Below are positions 23,231 to 32,579 of a stretch of DNA of 39,326 bases, piece after piece (position 1 is the first letter of the stretch; each line of letters starts with the position of its first letter). The stretch comes from JAGGTJ01 sp964457545. Its GTDB lineage: Bacteria > Desulfobacterota > DSM-4660 > Desulfatiglandales > Desulfatiglandaceae. The notes under the pieces are model-generated. The model had not been told where the DNA came from, made no database searches, and was given only the letters and a program-made list of their open reading frames with translations. Where the stretch lies: the NCBI GenBank assembly GCA_964457545.1, contig CAYWEN010000011.1:1-39326 (forward strand), in the 5' to 3' direction. A program made the position numbers and the translations under genes.

Positions 23231-24358
23231 ATGGTCTGTATCTCAGTTCCCTTGCCCAGGCGTGGCAGGAACAAAAGGATCCTTGTAATAACAGGAGGAG
23301 GAACAGGGGGGCATCTGTTTCCGGGGATTGCCATAGCAAGGGAATGGAGCAGGGCTGTTAAGGATGCAGATGTTCTGTTTGTGGTGGGACACAGAAGAAT
23401 AGAGACCGAAATCATATCACGGTATGGGTACAAAACAGCCTGTATAGACATCGAAGGCATAAAGGGCAGGGGATTGAACGCTGTTAATGCCCTTTTGAAA
23501 TTGCCTGTAAGCATATTACAGTCTGTTCGCATATTAAGGAGCGTTTCTCCTGATGTAGTTATTGGCATGGGAGGATACTCTTCAGGCCCTGTGTGCCTGT
23601 CAGCGAAGATGATGGGGATACCTGCTGCAATACATGAGCAGAACTCATATCCTGGCGTTACAAACCGTATGCTTGCAAGATTTGTTGATATTGTCTTTTT
23701 GTCTTTCAGGGATTCTGCAAGGTATTTGAAATCAGGATCATATCTTCTTGTTGGCACTCCTGTTCGTGATGAAATTGTTAAATACAGAAAGAATCAGCCT
23801 GGTGTAAAGAAAGATGCTTTTACGATCCTTGTAATAGGAGGGAGTCAGGGAGCGCGAGTGTTAAACATTGAATTTGCAAATGCCCTTACCTTGCTCAGGG
23901 GTATGGGCAGGGATGTCAATGTGATTCATCAAACCGGCCAGATGGATTATGAACGCTGCCAGATGGATTATGAAACAAGGGGTATAAAGGTTGATCTGTC
24001 ACCCTTCATAACTGATATGGCCAGCGCATATAATGCTGCAGACCTGGTTATCTCACGGGCAGGGGCATCAAGCATATTTGAGCTGGCTGCATTGCATAAG
24101 CCCTCTGTTCTGATTCCGTATCCCTATGCTGCCAATCAGCATCAAATGGCCAATGCCATGAGTCTTTCCCGTATCGGGGGTGCAGAGGTAATTGATCAGC
24201 ATGACCTGTCCGGATCAGGTCTGGCAAGAGTTATTATAAAATATATGGATAACCCCCGGCTGCTTGAAAAGATGGGACAGAGAGCTGGAAAGATGGCAAG
24301 AACAGATGCTGCAGGACAGATTGTTAACAGCCTTAAACAGATATGTTCAATTCCTTGA
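23231..24358 (+). CDS. murG: Undecaprenyl-PP-MurNAc-pentapeptide GlcNAc transferase MurG
   Basis: GT-B glycosyltransferase of 375 aa that turns lipid I into lipid II on the inner face of the membrane. The first glycine loop is TGGGTGGHLFPGIAIA. GMGGYSSGPV and AIHEQNSYPG follow. The second loop is GGSQGARVLN. The UDP-GlcNAc site shows SRAGASSIFELA and PYPYAANQHQMANA. The first ~15 residues (MVCISVPLPRRGRNK) are longer than usual, so the true start might lie a few codons downstream, but no better ATG is present. GGGAATGGAA precedes the start. Confidence 0.97.
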   Translation: MVCISVPLPRRGRNKRILVITGGGTGGHLFPGIAIAREWSRAVKDADVLFVVGHRRIETEIISRYGYKTACIDIEGIKGRGLNAVNALLKLPVSILQSVRILRSVSPDVVIGMGGYSSGPVCLSAKMMGIPAAIHEQNSYPGVTNRMLARFVDIVFLSFRDSARYLKSGSYLLVGTPVRDEIVKYRKNQPGVKKDAFTILVIGGSQGARVLNIEFANALTLLRGMGRDVNVIHQTGQMDYERCQMDYETRGIKVDLSPFITDMASAYNAADLVISRAGASSIFELAALHKPSVLIPYPYAANQHQMANAMSLSRIGGAEVIDQHDLSGSGLARVIIKYMDNPRLLEKMGQRAGKMARTDAAGQIVNSLKQICSIP

Positions 24359-24456
24359 TGTTGTAAAAAAATTGTGGATGCTTACCTGTTATATCTGTTA
24401 TCAGGGATTCCTTGGCAGGTGATCTTCTCATCAGGATCTTTTTTGCAGGTATTGAT

Positions 24457-25860
24457 ATGCCAATGATGCGATTTGGAAAGATAAAACATATACATTTTGT
24501 AGGAATAGGTGGCATTGGAATGAGCGGTATAGCAGAACTGCTTTTTAACCTTGGTTATAAAGTAAGTGGTTCTGATTTACGACAGACAGCTATAACAAGG
24601 CATCTTGCAGGGCTTGGTATATCTGTTTTTGAAGGTCATCATGAGAAACATGTTGTAGGGGCCGATGTCGTGGTTTATTCCTCGGCTGTAACCCTTGACA
24701 ATCCGGAGGTTTCAAAAGCAAAGGCCCTGCATGTTCCTGTAATACCAAGGGGCGAGATGCTGGCTGAACTCATGAGGCTCAAATATGGTATTGCTATAGC
24801 AGGAATGCATGGAAAGACAACAACTTCTTCGATGATAGCCTCCATACTGACACATGCCCATCTTGATCCTACGGTAATTATAGGGGGCAGACTGGATATG
24901 TGGGGAGGATCCAATTCAAAGCTTGGTGAAGGGGATATCCTCGTGGCCGAGGCCGATGAAAGTGACGGGTCTTTTCTTTCGCTTTTTTCTGCCATATCTG
25001 TGGTTACCAACATAGATAATGAACATATGGAACATTATGGCAGCATGGAGGCTGTGCGGCAGGCCTTTATTGATTTTATCAACAAGGTTCCCTTTTACGG
25101 AACTGCCGTGCTTTGTCTTGATGATGAGGAGATTCAGGGGATTATACCGAGAGTTAAAACAAGATATCTGACCTATGGTATGGTCCCGCAGGCAGATTTA
25201 ATGGCATCTAATGTGAAAAAAATGGGGGGCAGTGTCTGTTTTGACGTATTTTATCGTAACCGGCCGATGGTAACACTCACGGTTGGAATGCCCGGTGAAC
25301 ACAATGTGTTAAATGCCCTTGCTGCTACTGCTGTTGCTCTTGAGTTGGATGTTCCTGTATTTGCCATAGAAAGAGGCCTGGAAGATATGGGAGGCCTGGA
25401 AAGACGGTTGCAGGTGAAAGGGGAAGTAGATGATATTCTTGTCCTTGATGACTATGGACATCATCCTACTGAAATTGTGGCCACACTCAAGGCGGTAAGA
25501 GAATGTTGGGATAAAAGGCGTCTGTTTGTTGTGTTCCAGCCCCACAGATTTACCAGGACCCAGGCACTGTTTGACCGTTTTGTCTTAAGTTTTAATGCGA
25601 CAGATACCCTTATGGTTCTGCCTATCTATCCGGCAAGTGAGAAGCCTATTCCAGGGGTGTCCAGTGAGGTCCTTGTGAAAGCTATCAGGGAACATGGTCA
25701 TAAGGATGTGCTGTTTTGCAAGGATGAAACAGATGCGGTTTCCCATATACTGTCAAGGGTAGAACCGGGAGATATTGTTATGACCCTGGGGGCAGGTTCC
25801 ATCAACAGACTGGGTTCCCGTTTGATACAGGAGCTCGAAAAGAAATGTGCCAAATCTTGA
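24457..25860 (+). CDS. murC: UDP-MurNAc:L-Ala ligase MurC
   Basis: Mur ligase of 467 aa that adds the first stem-peptide residue. The N-terminus HIHFVGIGGIGMSGIAELL is the MurC nucleotide-binding signature. The ATP loop is GMHGKTTTSSMIA. VAEADESDGSFL, NIDNEHMEHYG, DDYGHHPTEI and FQPHRFTRT follow in the usual order, and GAGSI sits near the C-terminus. The start at ATG 24457 (MPMMRFGKIKH) is chosen because the longer frame from a TTG at 24412 adds a hydrophobic stretch atypical for MurC; AGGT lies upstream. It is separated from murG by 98 bases and from murB by a repeat-bearing 151-base gap. Confidence 0.96.
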   Translation: MPMMRFGKIKHIHFVGIGGIGMSGIAELLFNLGYKVSGSDLRQTAITRHLAGLGISVFEGHHEKHVVGADVVVYSSAVTLDNPEVSKAKALHVPVIPRGEMLAELMRLKYGIAIAGMHGKTTTSSMIASILTHAHLDPTVIIGGRLDMWGGSNSKLGEGDILVAEADESDGSFLSLFSAISVVTNIDNEHMEHYGSMEAVRQAFIDFINKVPFYGTAVLCLDDEEIQGIIPRVKTRYLTYGMVPQADLMASNVKKMGGSVCFDVFYRNRPMVTLTVGMPGEHNVLNALAATAVALELDVPVFAIERGLEDMGGLERRLQVKGEVDDILVLDDYGHHPTEIVATLKAVRECWDKRRLFVVFQPHRFTRTQALFDRFVLSFNATDTLMVLPIYPASEKPIPGVSSEVLVKAIREHGHKDVLFCKDETDAVSHILSRVEPGDIVMTLGAGSINRLGSRLIQELEKKCAKS

Positions 25861-25896
25861 TATGTATAAATGAAATATAATCCCTGAATGGATAGC

Positions 25897-25980
25897 GGCA
25901 GGAGGACTTTTCTTCCGCTCCAGTCCTCCCGGCAGTTGTGTCAGAAAAACCCTCCTGCCCCTATTTCTTGAGCTGTTACC
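25897..25980. repeat. Truncated copy of the MITE-like repeat, murC/murB gap
   Basis: The last 54 bases (25927-25980) match 20506-20559 at 49 positions and end at the same GTTACC boundary followed by CTTTTT. The other inverted end is absent. The block also contains a perfect 9-base inverted pair, GGCAGGAGG (25897-25905) and CCTCCTGCC (25951-25959), with an alternative nested pair GGAGGACT/AGTCCTCC. A transcript could fold into competing hairpins between murC and murB. Confidence 0.6.
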
Positions 25981-26011
25981 CTTTTTATATGATTTTGATT
26001 TATGTTCGGAA

Positions 26012-26938
26012 ATGAAGGAAACCTGCAAAAAAAGGCTTTTGAGCATAAACAGAGGCATGGTTCAATTCCGGGTTCCCATGTCCGGATATACTACATTCAG
26101 GGTGGGAGGGCCGGCAGAGGCGCTTTGCAGGGTGCATGATATAACAACGCTGCGGAACCTGTGTGTTTTTCTGCATAATGAGGGAATTCCCTTTTTTATT
26201 GTTGGCAGGGGAAGCAATCTTCTTGTAGGCGACCAGGGATTTGAAGGAACCGTTATTATCCTTGATGGAGAACTGGCAAGGGTTAATACAGGGCCGGATA
26301 ATGGTTTTGATACAGCCTGTTCAGTGATTGTTGCCGGAGGAGGCGCATCCATTTCCGATCTTATATCGTTTTGCAGATTGAGGGGATTGGGAGGTCTTGA
26401 GTTTCTGTCAGGTATTCCTGGAACAGTAGGCGGAGCCCTTTATATGAATGCAGGGGCATTTGGAGAAGAAATCAGTTCACGGGTACAGGACATACGAATT
26501 CTTGTCGGTGCCAAAGACAGACTTGTAAAATTGAAGAAACAAGACCTGCGTTTTTCCTACAGAAAACTGGAAATGGAAAAGGAGACTATTATTATTGGAG
26601 CAAGTTTCATGCTTGCAAGGGAAGATAAGGATGTAATTGCTTGCAGGATAGCAGGATATTTGAAAAGACGAAAGAATGCTCAGCCTATGGGCTGTGCCAG
26701 TGCAGGTTCTGTCTTTAAAAACCCTCCGGATGGATATGCTGCGAAACTTATTCAGGAGGCGGGTCTTAAGGGCAAAAGGATTGGTGGGGCAATGATCTCT
26801 GAAAAACATGCAAACTTTATTGTCAATACCGGAGATGCTACTGCAGGCGATATAATATCATTGCTCAATTTGTGTAAAAGGAGGGTGAAAGATATTACAG
26901 GAATTGAGTTGGAACCGGAGATACAGATTGTTCCCTGA
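26012..26938 (+). CDS. murB: UDP-N-acetylenolpyruvoylglucosamine reductase MurB
   Basis: FAD-dependent reductase of 308 aa that converts enolpyruvyl-UDP-GlcNAc to UDP-MurNAc. FAD-binding blocks: YTTFRVGGPAEAL, FFIVGRGSNLLVGDQGF, and LEFLSGIPGTVGGALYMNAGAFG. The catalytic Ser lies in ASAGSVFKNP and the general-acid Glu in ELEPEIQIV at the C-terminus. Its length and domain arrangement fit the shorter type II MurB. Placement between murC and ftsQ is common in deltaproteobacteria-like clusters. The N-terminal 15 residues before MVQFRVPMSG are weakly supported; CGGAA precedes the chosen ATG. Confidence 0.96.
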   Translation: MKETCKKRLLSINRGMVQFRVPMSGYTTFRVGGPAEALCRVHDITTLRNLCVFLHNEGIPFFIVGRGSNLLVGDQGFEGTVIILDGELARVNTGPDNGFDTACSVIVAGGGASISDLISFCRLRGLGGLEFLSGIPGTVGGALYMNAGAFGEEISSRVQDIRILVGAKDRLVKLKKQDLRFSYRKLEMEKETIIIGASFMLAREDKDVIACRIAGYLKRRKNAQPMGCASAGSVFKNPPDGYAAKLIQEAGLKGKRIGGAMISEKHANFIVNTGDATAGDIISLLNLCKRRVKDITGIELEPEIQIVP

Positions 26939-27090
26939 CTTGTTCATGTACAACCTCTGTGATGTGTGATCCTGTTTTTATGTTATCATTGTTGTTTGAC
27001 AAATGTGCCCTGCTCTGTTTTCGGCTGACAACAGACACCTTTTAAATTTGGCCATGCCAATGTTTCCCTATAGAGAGGTGGGTGGACAAT

Positions 27091-27978
27091 ATGAAAAAGC
27101 CGTCTGTTTTAAAAAAACAGTCTGTGGTCAAACGAAAAAGAAAGGTGTCTGTTGATAAGGTCAGAAACCGTCCTGATTCTGCCGTAAAAACAGCTTTGAT
27201 ACGTAAGACAGTGTCAATCCTTTTGCGGCTTGTCCTTCTGTTAAGTGTGATTGGTATTATCAGTGCGGTTTTCTTGTACTGTTACCAGTACATTGTGACA
27301 TGTTCATATTTCAGACTGGAAAGAATGGTTTTTAGAGGAACAGATATTGCCCTTGAACACAAACTCAGAACTGTATGTGGTACAGGAAATAATAAAACCC
27401 TTTTGTCTGTAAATTTAAACAGGCTTAAGGAGCAGATGGAGGCGTTGCCATGGATAAGGTCTGTTGCTCTGGAAAGGTCTTTTCCCCATACCCTGATTGT
27501 CCATGTTGAAAAACAGAAGCCCTGTGCCATTTTTATATCAGGCAGACGTTTTTATTATCTGAATAGATGGGCAGAACCGTTTGTCAGAGCAGGGCATCTG
27601 CCTGATGTGGATCTGCCTCTTATAACAGGATTGCATATTGGTCAATCTGGCTTGCACAGGTATCTGAGACGTGCAGTTGATATAGTCAGGCTTTTGATGC
27701 AGGTACACGGGCCGTGTTCATTTAACACTCTTTCTGAAGTCCATTTGAGTAACGGCGGGGATATCTCTATTTATTTCAATGGGATTCCATCTGAAATAAG
27801 GTTGACCCAAGGGCTTTTGGAGAATAAGGGTCAGGAGAAAGCGCAAAAGAATTTAGTTAGAAAATTCAATGCATTAGGCAGGGTGATTAAAGATTTGACC
27901 AATAAGGGAAAAATTCAGGATGTAAAAAGGATTTATTTGAACACAACCGACGATATTGTTGTTTCTTTCAGGAAGTAA
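27091..27978 (+). CDS. ftsQ: Cell division protein FtsQ
   Basis: Bitopic division protein of 295 aa: a long basic cytoplasmic tail (KKQSVVKRKRKVSVDKVRNR), one membrane segment at about residues 44-67 (LVLLLSVIGIISAVFLYCY), a POTRA domain (SYFRLERMVFRGTD to LERSFPHTLIVHVEKQKPCAIF) and an FtsQ beta domain (YYLNRWAEPFV, DLPLITGL, GDISIYFNGIPSEIRLT). It bridges FtsL/FtsB and the septal synthase. ATG 27091 is preferred; a GTG at 27082 is in frame and GAGAGG at 27073-27078 is somewhat far for the ATG and too close for the GTG. No ddl lies between murB and ftsQ. Confidence 0.93.
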   Translation: MKKPSVLKKQSVVKRKRKVSVDKVRNRPDSAVKTALIRKTVSILLRLVLLLSVIGIISAVFLYCYQYIVTCSYFRLERMVFRGTDIALEHKLRTVCGTGNNKTLLSVNLNRLKEQMEALPWIRSVALERSFPHTLIVHVEKQKPCAIFISGRRFYYLNRWAEPFVRAGHLPDVDLPLITGLHIGQSGLHRYLRRAVDIVRLLMQVHGPCSFNTLSEVHLSNGGDISIYFNGIPSEIRLTQGLLENKGQEKAQKNLVRKFNALGRVIKDLTNKGKIQDVKRIYLNTTDDIVVSFRK

Positions 27979-28144
27979 CCGGTTTTTATCCATAAATGTT
28001 TTTATACTGAATTTACATCCGTTACCTGTAATGACCCTGTTTGCTGAAGATACAGTCCTTGGTGACGTGGATATCTTGTCCTGAGCATAAATTATTAAAG
28101 GGGCTTTATATGTCTCAAATTTATTTTATCTTGGAGGGCACAGA

Positions 28145-29368
28145 ATGTCTGGAAACATAGTTGTTGGTCTGGATATCGGTACAACAAAGATCTGTGCTGT
28201 TGTCGGTGTAATACATCCTGACGGCCTTGAAATCATTGGAATGGGGACACATCCCTCAGAGGGATTAAGAAAGGGGGTTGTCATTAATATAGAGCAGACT
28301 GTCAATTCTATCAAAGAGGCAGTGGAAGAGGCTGAGACAATGGCCGGGTGCGAGATCAGTTCTGTATATGCGGGCATTGCAGGAGGGCATATCAAGGGTT
28401 TTAACAGCCAGGGCGTAATACCTCTTCGTGAGAAAGAGGTAACCCAGAAGGATGTGGACCGTGTTATTGAGGCGGCAAGTGCAGTAGCTATACCAATGGA
28501 CAGAGAGGTAATTCATCCCCTGGTTCAGGAATTTATTGTGGATGGTCAGGACGGGATAATCAACCCTATAGGTATGGCAGGTGTCCGTTTGGAGGCCAAG
28601 GTTCATATTGTGACAGGTTCTGTTACATCAGCACAAAATATAATTAAATGTGCCAACAGATCCGGGCTTGACGTTAACGATATCGTTCTTGAGTCCTTGG
28701 CATCCAGTGAGGCCGTTTTGTCAAAGGAAGAACGTGACCTGGGTGTTGCCCTGATCGATTTTGGGGGTGGAACTACGGATATGGCCGTATTTTCAAAGGG
28801 GGCCATTAAACATACCTCTGCTCTTGCGCTTGGTGGCAACAACCTTACCTATGATTTGGCTGTCGGGTTAAGGACGCCCAAATTAGAGGCAGAAAGAATC
28901 AAGGTAAAATATGGATGCGGATTTACTGCCCTGATAGGCAAGGATGAAACAGTTGAAGTGCCTGGAGTTGGCGGAAGAAAACCCAGGGTTATGCCCAAAC
29001 GGATAATAGGGGAAATATTGGAACCTCGTGTGGAGGAGATATTTTCTATACTTTGTCGGGATCTTGAAAGATCTGATTTTAATGAAATGATTACCTCTGG
29101 AGTTGTTGTTACCGGAGGATCTTCGGAACTGCAGGGAGTTGTTGAAGTTGCAGAACAGGTCTTTGGTGCACCTGCCCGGATTGGTTACCCTCACGGTATT
29201 GATGGATTGATAGAAATAGTGGACAAGCCGATGTACTCAACGGCAGTTGGGCTTGTCCTTTATGGATCTCAACAACAGAAGAACAAAAAAAGGTTCAGGA
29301 TAAGGGATTCAAATATATTTAATCGGGTAATGAGCAGGATGAGAAAATGGTTTGAAGATATCATATAG
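28145..29368 (+). CDS. ftsA: Cell division protein FtsA
   Basis: Actin-fold division protein of 407 aa that tethers FtsZ to the membrane. Phosphate-1 motif VVGLDIGTTKICAVVG, then YAGIAGGHIKGFNSQGV in the 1C domain. Phosphate-2 motif ALIDFGGGTTDMAVF, and the adenosine motif VVTGGSSELQGVVEVAEQVF. The C-terminal IFNRVMSRMRKWFEDII is the amphipathic membrane-targeting helix. GGAGG with 7-base spacing precedes the ATG. ftsZ follows after 48 bases. Confidence 0.97.
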   Translation: MSGNIVVGLDIGTTKICAVVGVIHPDGLEIIGMGTHPSEGLRKGVVINIEQTVNSIKEAVEEAETMAGCEISSVYAGIAGGHIKGFNSQGVIPLREKEVTQKDVDRVIEAASAVAIPMDREVIHPLVQEFIVDGQDGIINPIGMAGVRLEAKVHIVTGSVTSAQNIIKCANRSGLDVNDIVLESLASSEAVLSKEERDLGVALIDFGGGTTDMAVFSKGAIKHTSALALGGNNLTYDLAVGLRTPKLEAERIKVKYGCGFTALIGKDETVEVPGVGGRKPRVMPKRIIGEILEPRVEEIFSILCRDLERSDFNEMITSGVVVTGGSSELQGVVEVAEQVFGAPARIGYPHGIDGLIEIVDKPMYSTAVGLVLYGSQQQKNKKRFRIRDSNIFNRVMSRMRKWFEDII

Positions 29369-29416
29369 CGAGGTCTTTAAAAAATATATCTAAAAGATAA
29401 AAAGGAGGGGTATGGT

Positions 29417-30721
29417 ATGAAATTTAAATTGGTTGAGGACAAAAAGGTATATAATTCCAAAACTACCATAAAAGTCATAGGTGTTGGGGGTGGAGGCGGT
29501 AATGTCGTGAATAATATGATTCAGTCTGAGCTTAAGGGAGTGGATTTTATTGTGGCCAATACCGATGCCCAGGATCTGGACCGTTCAGCAAGCCCTGTAA
29601 AGATTCAGCTTGGTCCATCTATTACAATGGGACTTGGTGCGGGTGCCGATCCTGAAATAGGCAGGTTGTCGGCAGAGGAAAGCCTTGATGAAATAAAGGA
29701 AAATGTGGATACCCCTGACATGGTTTTTATCACAGCAGGTATGGGAGGAGGCACCGGTACGGGTGCAGCGCCGGTGATTGCCCGTGAAAGTAAAGCAAGT
29801 GGTGCATTGACGGTGGGGGTTGTCACAAAACCTTTTAATTTTGAGGGCAGCAAACGAATGAAACGGGCCCTTGACGGAATTGAGGCATTAAAGAAAGAGG
29901 TAGACAGCCTTATAATCATACCTAATGAAAGGTTGAAGGCTGTGGGAGAGAAGGGGGCATCCCTGAAAACTTTGCTGGCAAGGGCAGATGAGGTTCTTCT
30001 CGATGCAGTTAAGGGTATCTCTGATCTTATTGTGAGTAACGGATTTATTAATCTTGATTTTGCGGATGTGAGAAAGGTGATGCAGAATACAGGAACTGCT
30101 CTTATGGGTATGGGCAAGGCTACTGGGGATAACAGGGCGGTTGGTGCTGCGAAGTCAGCAATAAATAGCCCCCTGTTGGAGGATATCTCCATAAAAGGAG
30201 CAAAGGGTCTGCTTATGAATATCGCGGGACCAACAGATATGTCATTGGATGAGGTGGATGAGGCATGTAATTACATAAAGGGAGAAGTTAATGAAGAGGC
30301 AGATATCTTTTGGGGAGTGGTCTTTGATGATTCACTGTCTGATGCTATTCAGGTTACTGTAATTGCAACAGGTATAGATATGGCAGACTGTGATGCCTCT
30401 GAAGAGAAACAGCTTCGGGATGTTGTAAATCTGAACGCAGGCCTTGCCGAAAAAAAGATTGTCAACATTAGAGACGCAACTCCTGAAGAAATAGAGGACG
30501 ATTGGAGTGTAAGGATAAATGGAACACCTATTGATGACAGTATAGCTAATATTCCTGCATATAAACGTAAACAAGCCGCCAATGGCATTGAGGACGATCT
30601 TGATTCAATGGAGAATAAACCTAAAGAAAGGAGTCTGTTGAAAAAATTCTGGCTCAAAAAATATAGTAGGAACGATCTTGATTTTCCAACTTTTGCCAGA
30701 AGGATAAAACTGGAATCGTAG
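29417..30721 (+). CDS. ftsZ: Cell division GTPase FtsZ
   Basis: Tubulin homologue of 434 aa that forms the Z ring. The N-terminal nucleotide loop is VGGGGGNVVNNM. The tubulin signature GGGTGTG is at residues 110-116. The T7 synergy loop reads FINLDFADVRKVM. The core ends near residue 325 (IQVTVIATG), followed by a linker of about 90 residues. The linker leads to a C-terminal peptide resembling the FtsA/ZipA-binding LDIPTFLRR: LDFPTFARR, followed by six extra residues (IKLES end). A strong AAAGGAGGGG ribosome site fits high expression. It ends the dcw cluster. Confidence 0.98.
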   Translation: MKFKLVEDKKVYNSKTTIKVIGVGGGGGNVVNNMIQSELKGVDFIVANTDAQDLDRSASPVKIQLGPSITMGLGAGADPEIGRLSAEESLDEIKENVDTPDMVFITAGMGGGTGTGAAPVIARESKASGALTVGVVTKPFNFEGSKRMKRALDGIEALKKEVDSLIIIPNERLKAVGEKGASLKTLLARADEVLLDAVKGISDLIVSNGFINLDFADVRKVMQNTGTALMGMGKATGDNRAVGAAKSAINSPLLEDISIKGAKGLLMNIAGPTDMSLDEVDEACNYIKGEVNEEADIFWGVVFDDSLSDAIQVTVIATGIDMADCDASEEKQLRDVVNLNAGLAEKKIVNIRDATPEEIEDDWSVRINGTPIDDSIANIPAYKRKQAANGIEDDLDSMENKPKERSLLKKFWLKKYSRNDLDFPTFARRIKLES

Positions 30722-30763
30722 AAGCCTTGGATGCAGACAAATATCTGAACCTGCTGTAACATT

Positions 30764-32575
30764 GTGTCTGCCGTGGTTTGGGAGGTGGCCGATTTTGGGT
30801 CGGCTTGCCGGTTTGTGAAAAACAATATAATTTCATTGTACAAGAACCTGCTTGGCAGGGAAAAGGGATATTTAAAAAAAGATTGGGGAGGGAAAATTTC
30901 TATTGCCTTGGCATACCCTAATTCTTACAGGGTTGGTATGTCCAACATGGGTTTTCAGGTAGTTTATCAGTTTGTTAACAGAAGATCTGATGTTGTTGCA
31001 GAACGTGTGTTCTTACCCCAGGGGCGGGAGCTTGATCTTTACAGAAAAACAGGGGCTGAGATACGTTCTGTTGAGTCACAAGTCCCTTTGCAGAAGTTTG
31101 ATATAATAGCTTTTTCCATCCCATTTGAAAATGACTATCTGAATGTCCTTAGGATCCTTGAGTTAGGGAGGATACCTGTTCTTGCGGACGAAAGGTCGGA
31201 TTCATGGCCTTTTGTTATGGCGGGAGGTGTAACAACCTTTTTAAATCCTGAGCCGCTGTCCATGTTTGTTGATTTTTTTCTTCTTGGTGAGGCAGAGGCA
31301 AATCTTGACAGATTTATTGATCTGTTTGTCGATGTTGTTGGCCTTTATGACAAGAACAGGAATAACAGAACAAAACAGGAAATAATATCATATCTTAACA
31401 GACACGAACCCTCTCTGTATGTTCCATCCCTGTACACGGCTGAATACGATAGCAACGGTACACTAAAGGCCTTTGTGCCTAAGAATGGAAACAGCAAAAA
31501 GACAGTCGATGTAGCAAAGGAGGTTCCTTTTAAAGGGGAGGTAGCCCTTTCCAGCATTCTGACCCCTGAAACAGAATTTGCAAACAAGATCGTGATTGAA
31601 CTGGGCAGGGGATGTGGATGTTCTTGTCGTTTCTGTGCTGCAGGCTATGTTTATCGGCCTTTGCGTATACACAGGAAAAAAGATCTTGAAAAAGCCGTTG
31701 AAATAGCCCTGGGAAGCTCCCGTAATATCGGGATGCTGAGTGCCTGTGTGTCGGATATACCCGGAATAGATGATCTTACAACCATGATTCTGGAACGTGG
31801 AGGGGCCTTTTCAGTCTCATCCTTGCGTGCTGATACCCTTACAGGGGTACTTCTGGATAATCTTAAGAAGGCTGGTCAGAGAACAGTAACTATTGCGCCT
31901 GAGGCTGGATCCGAGAGACTGAGAAAGGTGATTAACAAGCACCTTACAAGGGACCAGATAGTTGATGCGGTGAGACTTATAGCAGGAAGAGATTTCAACA
32001 TCAAATTGTACTTTCTGATAGGTTTGCCTACAGAGACACAGGAAGATATTCATGACATTGTTAATCTTGTAAGGGTCATTAAACACACCATGGTGAAAGA
32101 ATCAGCCCCAAGAGGCAGGATAGCCCGGTTGACCTTGAGCATAAACTGTTTTGTTCCAAAACCTTTTACTCCGTTTCAGTGGAGTGGAATGGATTCGATC
32201 AATATCCTTAAGGAGAAACAGAAATATTTAAAAACTGCACTTAAAAAAGAAGGTGGGGTACGGGTGCATACAGATGTGCCAAAATGGGCATATATTCAGA
32301 CATTGCTGGCAGTTGGAGACAGGACAGTAGGCCATACCATTTTAATGGCCCACAAATTTGGGGGAAATTGGTCCCGTGCCATGCATTTTTCCAAAATAAA
32401 CCCGGACTTTTTTGTATACCGTCCCAAGGAGATTGATGAAACACTTCCATGGGATTTTATAAATACTGGTATAGACAAAAAACATCTGATACAAGAATAT
32501 CATAATGCATTGAGAAATAAAGAAACACCGATGTGCGAAGTAGGAAAGTGTGTGCGTTGCGGGGTATGTAAGTAA
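30764..32575 (+). CDS. Radical SAM protein with B12-binding-like N-terminus
   Basis: About 603 aa. The N-terminal half (ISIALAYPNSYRVGMSNMGFQVVYQFVN to MAGGVTTFLNPEPLSMFVDFFLLGEAE) resembles the cobalamin-binding-type domain of the TIGR03960-like family. The radical SAM core begins at IELGRGCGCSCRFCAAGY, which has the CxxxCxxC cluster motif, and contains IAPEAGSERLRKVINKHLT. A Cys-rich tail (CEVGKCVRCGVC) closes it and could hold another metal site. Partner proteins with a DUF2344 domain often accompany this family; none is adjacent here. The reaction is unknown. The start is uncertain: GTG 30764, GTG 30815 and TTG 30836 are all in frame without a clear ribosome site, and homologues suggest a start near LYKNLLGREKGYLKKDWG. 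Confidence 0.85.
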   Translation: MSAVVWEVADFGSACRFVKNNIISLYKNLLGREKGYLKKDWGGKISIALAYPNSYRVGMSNMGFQVVYQFVNRRSDVVAERVFLPQGRELDLYRKTGAEIRSVESQVPLQKFDIIAFSIPFENDYLNVLRILELGRIPVLADERSDSWPFVMAGGVTTFLNPEPLSMFVDFFLLGEAEANLDRFIDLFVDVVGLYDKNRNNRTKQEIISYLNRHEPSLYVPSLYTAEYDSNGTLKAFVPKNGNSKKTVDVAKEVPFKGEVALSSILTPETEFANKIVIELGRGCGCSCRFCAAGYVYRPLRIHRKKDLEKAVEIALGSSRNIGMLSACVSDIPGIDDLTTMILERGGAFSVSSLRADTLTGVLLDNLKKAGQRTVTIAPEAGSERLRKVINKHLTRDQIVDAVRLIAGRDFNIKLYFLIGLPTETQEDIHDIVNLVRVIKHTMVKESAPRGRIARLTLSINCFVPKPFTPFQWSGMDSINILKEKQKYLKTALKKEGGVRVHTDVPKWAYIQTLLAVGDRTVGHTILMAHKFGGNWSRAMHFSKINPDFFVYRPKEIDETLPWDFINTGIDKKHLIQEYHNALRNKETPMCEVGKCVRCGVCK

Positions 32576-32579
32576 GAGC

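Noticed and set aside
26058..26080. GGTTCAATTCC segment resembling a tRNA T-arm
   Set aside because: It lies inside murB in frame, and no acceptor or anticodon stem can be formed around it.
29605..30192. Minus-strand open frame of 195 codons inside ftsZ
   Set aside because: Antisense shadow of the highly conserved FtsZ core; no ribosome site or domain.
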